Source: an uncultured Bacteroidales bacterium (GTDB lineage Bacteria; Bacteroidota; Bacteroidia; Bacteroidales; Bacteroidaceae). Taken from it: a stretch of 57,389 nt of DNA. The stretch spans positions 1 to 57,389 of the forward strand of contig CACWFY010000020.1 of assembly GCA_902760345.1 (NCBI GenBank), in the 5' to 3' direction. The stretch's first letter is position 1, and each line of letters starts with the position of its first letter. The notes beneath the pieces are model-generated. The model searched no databases. It had not been told where the DNA came from and saw only the letters and a list, made by a program, of their open reading frames with translations. The translations under genes were made by a program, and so were the position numbers. Below are positions 14,299-23,390 of this stretch, one piece after another.

Positions 14299-15960
14299 AT
14301 GACCCAAGAAAAGCTCTTTCATCGTGTGCTGTTGTTGATAGTCTGTGCATGTACATGGACACTAACATCATGCAATAGCAAATGGAAAGAGCAGCTGTTT
14401 CCACAGGACGAGACTACCATCGTCAGTCCGCTGGCCAGAGAACTGGGCTACTCGAAGGAGCGGCCCTTGGTCATGGGTATGAATACCAGCTATGCGCCCT
14501 TGCAGTATGTGGACGACAACGGTACGCCCAGCGGCTATGACGTGGAGTTTACGAAGATACTTATGAGGCGCATGGGAATACCCTTTACCTTCGCGCCCAA
14601 CCATTGGGACAAGATGTCGCCTGGTATCATTGAGGGAAAATACGACATGGGACTCATGGTTTATTCGCCCTACCGTAGGGAGTTGACGAACTACTCCAAT
14701 GCCGTATTCCGCATGTACTACCAGATTGTCTATCGCAAGAAATCCTACAAGGGATTTGACTTCCGCAATCTGGAAGGGAAGACCATTGCCTATATGAAGT
14801 CACGCCCCATCGGACTCATGCTGAGAGAGGCTAAGGCCAACGATGTTCCCATTACAGAACTCAGCGAAGCAATAGAAGAGTTAGCGAATGGCAAATATGA
14901 CGGTGTTATCTGTTACCGTTTCCAGGCCAACTACTATTTGGAGCACCTGAATCTGGAAAGGAAGCTGACTGCTGACGAGTTGTCGCTGGAGCCCCGCGAA
15001 TACTGCTATGCCAGCTACAACCCGAAACTGATTGAGGCCATCAATGCCGAACTGAGATTCATGGAGGAGGAAGGCATCATAGATGATGTCTATACACAAG
15101 CCATCGTCTCACAGTTTGACACCATCCGCATCCCCTCATGGGTGTGGTTCCTGCTGATCTGCCTGATATTCCTGTTCCTGGTCATTTTCAGCATCAACCG
15201 CTACCTGCTCAGTAAACGTCTGCAGATAGCCAACGCACGGGCCGAGGAGTCCACACGCATGAAGGGAGAATTTATCAAACAGATATCCCATGAAATCAGG
15301 ACGCCACTGAACATTCTCAGCGGATTCACCCAGATTCTGACTTCACCGCAAGCGAGTCTGACGGAGGAAGAGAAAGCCAATGCCGCCTTGCAGATTATGC
15401 AAAGCACGGACCGCATAACAGGACTGGTGAACAAGATGCTGGAGCTGTCGGACGTCAACAGCAAGACGGTGCTGGAACGCAGCGACATGGTGACACCATT
15501 CCATATTGCCGAACAGGCCATCATGGAAACAGGTATTGACGAAATGCTGCACATCTCCTTCGAGTTGAAGAAGGGAGAAGGTGCCGACCAGCCCTTCAGT
15601 ACGAACCTGCGCTCAGTGGTGCGCATCCTGGAGCTGCAGCTGGACAATGCCATCAAGTTTACCCAACCGGCAGAGGGACACATCAAACAGACAGAGCACC
15701 ACCAGCAGGAAACCGTCACCATGACTGTTGACGGACAACACGACAAGGTGCGCTTCATCTTAGAGAATACAGGAAAAACCATTCCTGACAAAGATGCAGA
15801 GCGTATCTTTGATGAATTCGTACAGGTAGACGAATATTACAATGGAACGGGCATCGGACTGACAGTAGCCCGCAGTCTGGCGCGTCGCTTAGGTGGTGAC
15901 ATCGTGCTTGACACCACCTACAAGGAGGGCGCACGATTTGTCACCACCTTCAAACGTTAA
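14299..15960 (+). CDS. Sensor histidine kinase with periplasmic solute-binding domain
   Basis: A 553-residue kinase. It begins with a lipoprotein-like signal (LTLTSC, Cys about residue 25), followed by a family-3 solute-binding domain (about 50-270: GMNTSYAPLQYVDDNGTPSG, DMGLMVYSPYRRE, LEGKTIAYMKSRP) as in BvgS/EvgS, one transmembrane helix (about 280-298) and a HisKA domain with the phosphoacceptor His at about 331 in ISHEIRTPLN. The ATPase domain has an N box in LQLDNAIKFTQ and a G2 box in NGTGIGLTVARSL; the usual DxGxG box is degenerate (ILENTGKTIPDKDA). It should sense an amino acid or similar small molecule. No response regulator is adjacent, so its partner is elsewhere. It converges on the GH31 gene with a 4-bp overlap of stops. 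Start 14299 chosen because the promoter lies inside the longer frame. Confidence 0.88.
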   Translation: MTQEKLFHRVLLLIVCACTWTLTSCNSKWKEQLFPQDETTIVSPLARELGYSKERPLVMGMNTSYAPLQYVDDNGTPSGYDVEFTKILMRRMGIPFTFAPNHWDKMSPGIIEGKYDMGLMVYSPYRRELTNYSNAVFRMYYQIVYRKKSYKGFDFRNLEGKTIAYMKSRPIGLMLREAKANDVPITELSEAIEELANGKYDGVICYRFQANYYLEHLNLERKLTADELSLEPREYCYASYNPKLIEAINAELRFMEEEGIIDDVYTQAIVSQFDTIRIPSWVWFLLICLIFLFLVIFSINRYLLSKRLQIANARAEESTRMKGEFIKQISHEIRTPLNILSGFTQILTSPQASLTEEEKANAALQIMQSTDRITGLVNKMLELSDVNSKTVLERSDMVTPFHIAEQAIMETGIDEMLHISFELKKGEGADQPFSTNLRSVVRILELQLDNAIKFTQPAEGHIKQTEHHQQETVTMTVDGQHDKVRFILENTGKTIPDKDAERIFDEFVQVDEYYNGTGIGLTVARSLARRLGGDIVLDTTYKEGARFVTTFKR

Positions 15961-18935
15961 AGTGTTACCACCACTTGGTTGCCCTTGTAGCTGACGACAG
16001 GCACACCCTGTGGTTCATAGTCAAGGGCGCGAGGCTTGTCGGCCGTCACATAGACGATGCGGAAGCGGCGCTCCTTGAGCATGCCATTGAAAGAACCCTG
16101 ACGTTTGCCGAAGGTCAACGTCTTGGCGGCATCGTCGTAGGTAATATCAATGGTGGCATACTTACCTTTCTCATAATTATAGTTAGTACCCTCGTCCTCA
16201 TAGAGCTGGAAGGAGCCATTGCTGCCAGCATAGACGTAGAGCGTGATGTCGTCGGCAGGACGTTCGTCGCTATACTGCATCTCAGGACCATAGGGGATAA
16301 TGCTGCCCTCACGGACAAAAACCGGAATGCGTTCGTAGGGGGCATCGACTACAAGCCTACGGCTTGAGAGGTGAGAGGTGAGAGGTGAGAGGTGAGAGGT
16401 ATCCTCAGCGTCGATAATTTTTTCGCCAGTATAGAGGTCGTACCAGCCCGACTGCTTGGGGAAGTAGACGGAGCGGTTGCGTGCCTTGTAGTAGCCTACA
16501 GGACAAGCCATCAAGGCTGGACCGAACATCCACTGGTCCTTGATATTGTATATCTCTCTGTCGCCGTTGAAGTCCATCACCAGGCCACGCATCATGGTAT
16601 AGTCTTTGGTATGTACCCACCCTGCCATGGAATAAAGGTAAGGCATCAGACGGTAGCGCAGCTTGTCGTAGTAGACGAATGACTGGTAGGCGGGATGGTT
16701 GTCGGGGGCAATATTCCAGATTTCGCGCAAGGGCCACTGTCCATGTACGCGGAACAAGGGGATGAAGGTGCCGAACTGACTCCAGCGGGTCTGCAGTTCA
16801 CGCCACTCCTTGAGGTCTTCGTTCTCAACGCCCTGATGGTCGAAGAGCTGCTGAGCAGCAACATAACGGTTCTCTACGCAGAAGCCGCCCTGATCCATAC
16901 CCCAGAAGGGCAGTCCCGACATGGAGTAGTTGAGACCTGCGGTCATCTGCGCACGCATATCTTCCCAACGGGTACCGATATCACCGCTCCACGTGGCGGT
17001 GCTGTAGCGCTGCTCGCCAGCAAAACCGCTACGCGTCAGCAGGAAGACGCGCTGGTTGGGATTGACAGAACGCTGACCGTTATAGATGGCATCGGCATTG
17101 ACGATGCTGTAGGCATTGAAATATTCGGTAGTAGTACCCAGAGCAGTGGGTCCACTGAGTGCCTTGCGATACCACATGGGCGTACAGTCGCGTACATTGG
17201 GTTCGGAGGCATCCATCCACCAGGCATCGACACCATACTTATATTTAGAGTAGAGGTTCTCATCCATCTGACGCCAGAACATCTTGCGGGCACCGGCATC
17301 GTAAGCATCGTAGAACGAGCCCACATAGCCAGGACCTACCCAGTCGTGGATATCGTCGACGACGGCCTGGTGGTACATCCAACCCTTCTTGTCGAGCTCT
17401 TTGTAGTTGTCGGTATTGCAGTAGAACTTAGGCCATACGGAAATCATGAAACGACCACCCATCTGGTGCACACTGTCGAGCATGGCTTGCGGATTGGGAA
17501 AGCGCGATGTCTCGAAGCGATGAGAGCCCCACTGGTCTTCCGGCCAGTAGTTCCAGTCCTGAACGATATTGTCACAAGGAATCTGGCGCTTACGGAACTC
17601 AGCGAGGGTGCCGACAATTTCGTCGGAGGTCTTATAGCGCTCACGGCTCTGCCAGAAACCCATCACCCACTTAGGATAGACGGGTGCTTTACCTGTCAGG
17701 GTACGATAGCCGGAGATAATCTCGTCGGCATTCTGACCAGCAATGAAGTAGTAGTCCATATCCTTAGCCATCTCCGTCCAGATGCTCAAGCGGTTCTGGG
17801 TATGGCTGTGGACAGAAGCACGCAAGCCACAGTAGCTGACGCCGCCATCTGGTTTCCACTCGATGCGCAGCTGGTAGCGGCGTCCCTTCGTCAAGGCTTT
17901 CTGAAACTTATAGGCATTGGGGTTCCATGCCGTGCGCCAGCGCTCAGGGACCACTTCTACACCACCGATATATACCTTGATATAACCGGCATAGTAGAGG
18001 ATGAAGTTAAACACCGAAGTGGTGGAAGACTCGATGAAACCCTCAAAGACCACCGTAGCACCGTTGAGGTTGAAACCCTTGGGCAAGTTCTTAATACCGC
18101 CAGGCTCTGTCTGCTGGGCTAACAGCGACTTCTCGGGGGTATCGAACTCATAGTAGATGGAGTCCTCCTGGCGCACCAGCGTCTTACCATTCTGATCGGT
18201 ATAGGTTCCCGTGAGATGTCCCTCGGCACCTTTCTTGTCGTAGAGCTTAAAGACGCGGTTCAACTGCTGATAGTCGTCGGGATTGCCAAAGCGGCCATAG
18301 GAATAAGCATCCCACAACACGCCATAGTTCTTGCTGGACAAGACAAAGGGTACGCTGACCTTCGTATTATACTGGAAGAGGTCTTCGTTCTTGTCATACA
18401 TGTTCAACTCCTCCGACTGGTGTTGTCCCAAGCCATAAAGACTGCCTGGAGCACCATCGAATAGCAAGTGCCACGACAGACCGTTGCGCTGCTCCTCAGG
18501 AACCTTTGCCACGTCAACGCCAATCTCACGGTCAGGTACGCGGAAAGGCTTGAAGGTCTTACCCTGCTCTGCCTCACCGATAATCTTCTTGCCGGTAGCA
18601 TCGTAGAACAGCACCTGTCCCGTCTTCTTGTCTACTCGCGCCTCGACATTTGCAGCCTTGACACGTACCAACTGACCATCGGTGACTTCGAACTTTGGCT
18701 TCGACGTCTGCTTGACGATGATGAGACTCTGCTTCTCAGGCAACTGGTCCGCTGACGTAGCCTGTACACGGATGATATTATCCGTCACCACCTGCAGGCG
18801 CACCACCTTGGCGCCGTTCGTCTTGGGCTGTTGTACTGGAATCGTGATAAACTGTCCGCTCACCGTGTAATCGGCAGCCCATAGTGCGGCGGCTACCATC
18901 GACAGCACTCCGGCTGTCACTGCTCTTAACTTCAT
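15957..18935 (-). CDS. Glycoside hydrolase family 31 with PA14-like insert
   Basis: A 992-residue secreted enzyme with signal peptide (cleavage near residue 20). Order: GH31 N-terminal beta domain (to ~240), a PA14-like insert (~240-380; FNFILYYAGYIKVYIGGVEV), the catalytic barrel with nucleophile Asp575 in WWMDASEP and acid/base Asp652 in WSGDIGTRWEDM, then C-terminal beta domains. PA14-bearing GH31 enzymes of Bacteroidota are often alpha-xylosidases of xyloglucan use, but alpha-glucosidase is equally possible. It lies 59 bp downstream of the sensor gene, with LacI further up, so the three probably form an operon. The reading frame crosses five perfect heptamers (residues ~846-857, TSHLSPLTSHLS) in a C-terminal beta domain; a change of one unit would shift the frame. 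Confidence 0.92.
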   Translation of the reverse strand: MKLRAVTAGVLSMVAAALWAADYTVSGQFITIPVQQPKTNGAKVVRLQVVTDNIIRVQATSADQLPEKQSLIIVKQTSKPKFEVTDGQLVRVKAANVEARVDKKTGQVLFYDATGKKIIGEAEQGKTFKPFRVPDREIGVDVAKVPEEQRNGLSWHLLFDGAPGSLYGLGQHQSEELNMYDKNEDLFQYNTKVSVPFVLSSKNYGVLWDAYSYGRFGNPDDYQQLNRVFKLYDKKGAEGHLTGTYTDQNGKTLVRQEDSIYYEFDTPEKSLLAQQTEPGGIKNLPKGFNLNGATVVFEGFIESSTTSVFNFILYYAGYIKVYIGGVEVVPERWRTAWNPNAYKFQKALTKGRRYQLRIEWKPDGGVSYCGLRASVHSHTQNRLSIWTEMAKDMDYYFIAGQNADEIISGYRTLTGKAPVYPKWVMGFWQSRERYKTSDEIVGTLAEFRKRQIPCDNIVQDWNYWPEDQWGSHRFETSRFPNPQAMLDSVHQMGGRFMISVWPKFYCNTDNYKELDKKGWMYHQAVVDDIHDWVGPGYVGSFYDAYDAGARKMFWRQMDENLYSKYKYGVDAWWMDASEPNVRDCTPMWYRKALSGPTALGTTTEYFNAYSIVNADAIYNGQRSVNPNQRVFLLTRSGFAGEQRYSTATWSGDIGTRWEDMRAQMTAGLNYSMSGLPFWGMDQGGFCVENRYVAAQQLFDHQGVENEDLKEWRELQTRWSQFGTFIPLFRVHGQWPLREIWNIAPDNHPAYQSFVYYDKLRYRLMPYLYSMAGWVHTKDYTMMRGLVMDFNGDREIYNIKDQWMFGPALMACPVGYYKARNRSVYFPKQSGWYDLYTGEKIIDAEDTSHLSPLTSHLSSRRLVVDAPYERIPVFVREGSIIPYGPEMQYSDERPADDITLYVYAGSNGSFQLYEDEGTNYNYEKGKYATIDITYDDAAKTLTFGKRQGSFNGMLKERRFRIVYVTADKPRALDYEPQGVPVVSYKGNQVVVTL
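16366..16400. repeat. Five perfect GAGAGGT heptamers inside the GH31 gene
   Basis: GAGAGGT repeated five times without mismatch. The 7-bp unit is not a multiple of three, so gain or loss of one unit would truncate or alter the last ~135 residues of the enzyme. Confidence 0.95.
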
Positions 18936-18947
18936 AACTTCTTTATC

Positions 18948-18979
18948 TTCTTAACTTCTTAACTTCTTAACTTCATAAC
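18948..18979. repeat. Octamer array between sensor and GH31 genes
   Basis: TTCTTAAC three times, then TTCATAAC, and a decayed fifth unit. It fills the gap upstream of the GH31 start codon where the ribosome site should be, so copy number could affect translation. Confidence 0.8.
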
Positions 18980-18994
18980 TTCTTGATTTCCATG

Positions 18995-21900
18995 TCAATC
19001 ATCCAATAAGACTGCCTCCTCAATCTCCTCCGTCGGCGGAAGGACAATGAAGAAGATGGTGCCACCACCAGGATTATCCTCAATGCGGATGGTGCCATGG
19101 TGGGCGTCGACAATCGCCTTGACACGATCCAAGCCAATGCCTTCATCGTTCATCATTGGGTCAAAGGCATGCTCCTTGAACTCGTCCTTGATGCCGATGC
19201 CGTTGTCGGCCACCTGAATCTGTACATGCCCATCCTGCTGGCGGACGACTCCCACACTGATAAGACAGTCGCTATGCGCAAAGAGTACAGAGTTATTGAA
19301 CAATATGCGGAGGGCATCGGCCAGCAGCAAACTGTCATACTCCGTTTCCAGTTCGGGGGCTGGCGACACAAAATTAACCTTGACAGACTTGCTATTGTCC
19401 GATGGTGTATAGTCAACGCAGAACTGACGTAGGAAGGCGACGATGTCACCGATATGAGGACGTGCGACGACATGGTACTGGACAGTAGCCTCACCGGGAT
19501 GGTCGGCGGTACCTGTCTTCTCTGCAAATTCTTTCTTCAGCTTCAGACGAACATCGTTCATCCATTGCTTCTTTTCCAGTTCGCGACGTGTTGTCTCCGT
19601 TTCCATTTGGCGACCCAGACGTTTCATATACCAACGACGCCACAACAGGGCAATGAGTGCAATGACAATGACATAGAGCGACAGTGCCCAGCGCGTGCGC
19701 CAAAGAGCAGGGCGGATGGTTATCTCCATGGTTGCCTCTTCGTCGCCAATGGTGCCGTCGTCATTGAGCATGCGGACATGCAAGGTGTAAGAGCCGGCAC
19801 GCAGCGAGTTATACGTGATATTAGGGTTGCGCTCTGCCGTCTTTACCCAGTTCTCATTAAAGCCCTCCAGCATATAGACAAAACGCTTCTCATTATTGAT
19901 ATGACCGCCATCACTGGCCAGCTGAATGGTAAACTGGTCACTGAAGCGCAGCGTGATATCCCGGCAGACGTTGAGCGCCTCGTCGAGAATGACGCGGCCG
20001 TTAATCTCTTTGCCGACGGGCACGTCCACATCAAACAACTGCAAGCCGCTGAAAACCGGGTGCTCCTTGCCACGCGCACTGGAAAGACGCTTGGTATTGA
20101 TGACGTCCAAGCCGTCCTGGCCACCGACAAGCAGCAATCCGCCGCGCGTCAGCAGCGCCGAGCGCTGATTGTAGGTGCCCCGCTGCAGGCCGTCGCTACT
20201 GGTGTAGCTGCGCACGGCAAACTGCCAAGTGCGGTCTTTCTGCCTTTCCAGAATAACCTTAGAGACACCATGGTCGGTGACCACCCACATGGCATGGTTC
20301 TGGTCTTCCACAATAGAGCACACGCTGGACCCCATCAGTCCGCTGGTCATATCCAGCAGATAGACACGCTCCGTGTGAGGGTCGTGAACAGCAGCTCCCG
20401 ACGTGGAGCCCTGCCAGATGAGTCCGCGACTATCCTCCATGACACAGACCGTCGTGGCCACAATGGTGGCTGCCTGGGATCCATCAGGAATAACACGGTT
20501 GACAAGTTTGCCCGTAACAGGATTGAGAAGACAATAGTACCAACTGGAGCCCACCATTAGCCAGCCCTTCTTGATCCACCAGACAGATGTCATATAGTTG
20601 CTGGGCAGCTTGGTATTGCTAGTATCCCACGTGCGGAACTGGCCAGTCTTCGGGTTTAGCATCTGAATACCGCCGCCCAGCGTGGCCAGCCAGATGCGGT
20701 GCCAGCGGTCTTCGGTGACGCTCCACACATTGTTCGTAGACAGCCCGCAACCCTCTTCCGACCGGTAGTTGACAATAGTGGCTTCGGTAGGGTCGCCAGC
20801 CGAAGGTATGCAGCGCACCAGGCCTCCATTATAGGACCCAAACCACACGGAGCCGTCGCTGGCATAGCAGGAACCCACCATGACGTTGGAACTCAGGGCA
20901 CTGTTTTGGGCAGTATACTGCCTAACCACCTGGCCGCCCTTAGGGTCGTAGACCAGGATACCCCTGTCGTTGGTACCAATCCAGTAGTTGCCATGGCGGT
21001 CTTCAGAAACAGTATTGATGTCGCCCAACTCAATACTATTCAAGCTGGCCACGCCCTCCACGTACTGGTTGGCACCATTCTTGTAAGTGCCTATCCACAC
21101 ACTGCCTGAGCGGTCTACGTAGACATGCTTCGGCGTATTGTCGGAAAGGGTGGACTGGTCGAATTTGTTACTGAGGAATTGGCGGTACTCATGCTTTTTC
21201 AGATTGACGACATACAGTCCTTCATGGTCGGTGGCCACCCACAGCCAGCCGCGACGGTCGGCCTTAATGTCCCAGATTTGGAGATTCAGAGGTGGAGCCT
21301 CAAAATGGCGGGCCCTCATCAAGTCGGTCAAAGACTGGTACCAACGCTGCTCGTGGGCAATATATATATAGGAGTTGCCCATGGAGGTAATCCATAGGTT
21401 ATATTGCTGGTCCATGAAGACCCTGTAATCCTGGTTGTGCGGACCGCCATGTTCTTTGATCCACTTACTCTCCCACTCTATGGTGCCCTCCGTACCGTTC
21501 ATTATGACCAGCTCACCCTGAAAGGTGGTCAGCACCACCTTGTCACCATAACTGGAGAAACACGACAGTCCATAATTGGGATTGAGCTGTCCCGGCTCAT
21601 AACCGCGTTTGATATGCGACAATTTCTTAGTCCTTGGGTCATAGCAGTAGAGGCCATCCTCATAGATTTTCACCCAGAAACGTTGTTTGCAGTCAATGTA
21701 GAGGCGCTCCACACCATTGGGAATACCGAATTTAGAGAGCACACTGCCCACATTACGCTCAAAGGTCTCCGTCACAGGGTCGTAGACGCAGTAGTTCATT
21801 CCTTGTTTCAACCAAAGTTTGCCATCGTAGGCCTCCATGATTTCGTCGGTGAAGTTGTCGCGCATGGAAATGGTATCACGCTTGTTGGCAAAAAAAGTCT

Positions 21901-22105
21901 TAATGCGGTATCCGTCGTAGCGATTCAATCCGTAGGCCGTACCGAGCCACACGAAGCCCCGCGAATCACGGTAAATGCAGTTGACCTGAGAGTTAGACAG
22001 TCCGTCACGGGTATCCAGACGACGAAACTTGATGTCAGGAATGGCAGCCTGGAGACAAACAGGCCACATAAGCATAAACAATAGGCTATATACGAGTTTT
22101 TTCAT
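18995..22105 (-). CDS. Reg_prop/Y_Y_Y sensor with ATPase domain but no phosphoacceptor domain
   Basis: A 1036-residue membrane sensor. After a signal peptide come two seven-bladed propellers of Reg_prop repeats (GLSNSQVNCIYRDSRGFVWLGT and many similar), a Y_Y_Y domain (to ~795), one transmembrane helix (~803-822), a coiled linker and a HATPase domain (N box RILFNNSV near 932, G1 box DNGIGI, G2 box DEGIGLDRVKAIV). In the usual hybrid two-component systems a HisKA domain with a SHE motif follows the helix, then receiver and AraC domains. Here no such His motif is visible and the protein ends after the ATPase domain. It may act through an unlinked regulator or the LacI protein encoded 15 bp upstream. 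The GH31 gene follows in the same direction. Confidence 0.88.
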   Translation of the reverse strand: MKKLVYSLLFMLMWPVCLQAAIPDIKFRRLDTRDGLSNSQVNCIYRDSRGFVWLGTAYGLNRYDGYRIKTFFANKRDTISMRDNFTDEIMEAYDGKLWLKQGMNYCVYDPVTETFERNVGSVLSKFGIPNGVERLYIDCKQRFWVKIYEDGLYCYDPRTKKLSHIKRGYEPGQLNPNYGLSCFSSYGDKVVLTTFQGELVIMNGTEGTIEWESKWIKEHGGPHNQDYRVFMDQQYNLWITSMGNSYIYIAHEQRWYQSLTDLMRARHFEAPPLNLQIWDIKADRRGWLWVATDHEGLYVVNLKKHEYRQFLSNKFDQSTLSDNTPKHVYVDRSGSVWIGTYKNGANQYVEGVASLNSIELGDINTVSEDRHGNYWIGTNDRGILVYDPKGGQVVRQYTAQNSALSSNVMVGSCYASDGSVWFGSYNGGLVRCIPSAGDPTEATIVNYRSEEGCGLSTNNVWSVTEDRWHRIWLATLGGGIQMLNPKTGQFRTWDTSNTKLPSNYMTSVWWIKKGWLMVGSSWYYCLLNPVTGKLVNRVIPDGSQAATIVATTVCVMEDSRGLIWQGSTSGAAVHDPHTERVYLLDMTSGLMGSSVCSIVEDQNHAMWVVTDHGVSKVILERQKDRTWQFAVRSYTSSDGLQRGTYNQRSALLTRGGLLLVGGQDGLDVINTKRLSSARGKEHPVFSGLQLFDVDVPVGKEINGRVILDEALNVCRDITLRFSDQFTIQLASDGGHINNEKRFVYMLEGFNENWVKTAERNPNITYNSLRAGSYTLHVRMLNDDGTIGDEEATMEITIRPALWRTRWALSLYVIVIALIALLWRRWYMKRLGRQMETETTRRELEKKQWMNDVRLKLKKEFAEKTGTADHPGEATVQYHVVARPHIGDIVAFLRQFCVDYTPSDNSKSVKVNFVSPAPELETEYDSLLLADALRILFNNSVLFAHSDCLISVGVVRQQDGHVQIQVADNGIGIKDEFKEHAFDPMMNDEGIGLDRVKAIVDAHHGTIRIEDNPGGGTIFFIVLPPTEEIEEAVLLDD

Positions 22106-22120
22106 AAAAGGAAGGCTACT

Positions 22121-23149
22121 TTATTGTTTTTTGGCAGAGGTATCGCGAATGACCAACTGTTGCGGAACAATCTTCTTATACACTTTTTTATCACCATGTA
22201 TGTTCATCAGCAACAGCTTACAGGCTGTGACGCCCATCTCGTGAGACTGGTCGACAATAGCAGACATACGAGGCGTAACATAGGCGGCATGGACATCGTC
22301 GGTAAAACCTATCAACGCGACATCTTCAGGAATGCGCAACTTAGAGTTCTTGATAGCGGTGAAAGCAGCAAAGGTGATGATGTCATTGAAAGCAATGATG
22401 GCATCGGGACGATTAGGATGCCTCAGCAGTTCCTCGGTATTCTTCAGCGCAACATCATAGTCTATCTTGTCACAAACAACCATTTCGCGATCTATGGGCA
22501 GATGGTTCTCGCGCAGTGCCTCCAGATAACCGTGCTTGCGGCGACGCACCATATCCAAGTGGTTAGGACCGCCCAGAAAAGCTATGTGCCGGCTGCCGGT
22601 ATCTATCAAATGCTGGGTAGCCATCTGCGCAGCCTCGTCACCATTGGCCGTCACCGACGAGAACTTGTCAGCCAGACAGGTACGTCCGAAGAATACCAAA
22701 GGGATGCGCATATCGGCAATCTCCTCAAAATGCCGGTAGTCGGTGGTGCTCTGTGCCAGACAGGCAATGATGCCCTCCACATGCATACCGATAAAGTTAT
22801 CTATTGCATGCGCTTCGTCTTCAAAACGCTCATGGCTGTTAGCACTGATAATACTATAACCTGCACGACGGGCCTCGTCCTCAATGCCATCGAGCACTGC
22901 GGCATAGTAGTGGGTGACAAGATTTGGAACGACGACACCGATGACTTTAGGGGCTTCTTTGCGTAGGCTCTGTGCAAAGGGATTTGGACGGTAGTTTAAC
23001 TTCTTGGCAAGGTCTTTAACTCGCTTCTGCATCTCGGCTCCAATCTCAGGAGAATTGCGCAAGGCACGGCTGACAGTCGCAATGCTGACACCCAATTCTC
23101 TTGCCAAATCCTTCAATGAGGTACGGCGCTGCGGTACGTTGTTATTCAT
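22121..23149 (-). CDS. LacI-family transcriptional regulator
   Basis: A 342-residue repressor-type protein. The helix-turn-helix is at 10-32 (TSLKDLARELGVSIATVSRA) with the hinge helix in NPFAQSLRKE, followed by a periplasmic-binding-protein-like effector domain (VIGVVVPNLVTHYYAAVLDG, IALIGFTDDVHAAYVTPRMS). It should bind a sugar or sugar phosphate and control glycan genes. It is the first gene of a likely operon with the Reg_prop sensor (15 bp gap) and GH31. A LacI-type operator overlaps its own -33 box, which points to autoregulation. Confidence 0.93.
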   Translation of the reverse strand: MNNNVPQRRTSLKDLARELGVSIATVSRALRNSPEIGAEMQKRVKDLAKKLNYRPNPFAQSLRKEAPKVIGVVVPNLVTHYYAAVLDGIEDEARRAGYSIISANSHERFEDEAHAIDNFIGMHVEGIIACLAQSTTDYRHFEEIADMRIPLVFFGRTCLADKFSSVTANGDEAAQMATQHLIDTGSRHIAFLGGPNHLDMVRRRKHGYLEALRENHLPIDREMVVCDKIDYDVALKNTEELLRHPNRPDAIIAFNDIITFAAFTAIKNSKLRIPEDVALIGFTDDVHAAYVTPRMSAIVDQSHEMGVTACKLLLMNIHGDKKVYKKIVPQQLVIRDTSAKKQ

Positions 23150-23171
23150 AGCTAATAGTTGTTAGTCAGCG

Positions 23172-23202
23172 CAAAGATAGAAAAAAACAAGCAGAATTGC
23201 AA
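23172..23202 (-). promoter_or_regulatory. Promoter of the LacI-sensor-GH31 operon
   Basis: TATCTTTG on the minus strand (23172-23179) with TTTG about 20 bp upstream (near 23200). The -33 box lies within the LacI-type operator. Confidence 0.6.
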
Positions 23203-23213
23203 ACGTTTACGTA
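23198..23213. promoter_or_regulatory. LacI-type operator
   Basis: TGCAAACGTTTACGTA has the central AAACGTTT palindrome with the CpG core typical of LacI/CcpA-family sites. It overlaps the -33 box of the lacI gene, so binding would block transcription. Confidence 0.6.
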
Positions 23214-23265
23214 TTTTTTTTCTTATTTTTTCTTATTTCTTGATACATTTTATGTAGATTATATG

Positions 23266-23273
23266 TATCTTTG
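23266..23273 (+). promoter_or_regulatory. -7 box of a small-RNA candidate
   Basis: TATCTTTG followed by GCAGCAG. A TTGATA stands at 23240-23245. No rightward gene follows; only the terminator at 23328-23364. Confidence 0.5.
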
Positions 23274-23279
23274 CAGCAG

Positions 23280-23364
23280 AAAACAGAATGAGTAATGAAT
23301 AGTTGATAATAAGTTAGTTAGAAGTTTAGGCCAAGGTTGTCGTGAGATACCCCTGGCCTTTTTA
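23280..23364 (+). ncRNA. Candidate ~85-nt small RNA
   Basis: A good -7 box, then about 50 bp without a usable reading frame, then an intrinsic terminator: AGGCCAAGG (23328-23336) pairs with CCCTGGCCT (23351-23359) with one mismatch, followed by TTTTTATTTT. The T run is only on the plus side, so the terminator does not serve the opposing DUF5686 gene. A small RNA is inferred; it could also be the cut-down leader of a lost gene. Confidence 0.5.
23328..23364 (+). terminator. Intrinsic terminator of the small-RNA candidate
   Basis: Nine-base stem with one mismatch, 14-nt loop and a T-rich tail (TTTTTATTTT). Confidence 0.65.
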
Positions 23365-23390
23365 TTTTCAAACATCCTCCAAATGATAAT

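Noticed and set aside
15201-15791. 196-codon minus-strand frame in the histidine kinase gene
   Set aside because: Ser/Met-rich shadow of the HisKA and HATPase coding sequence.
16695-18122. 475-codon rightward open frame within the GH31 region
   Set aside because: Shadow of the GH31 gene, whose catalytic residues lie on the minus strand; no domain or promoter for the plus frame.
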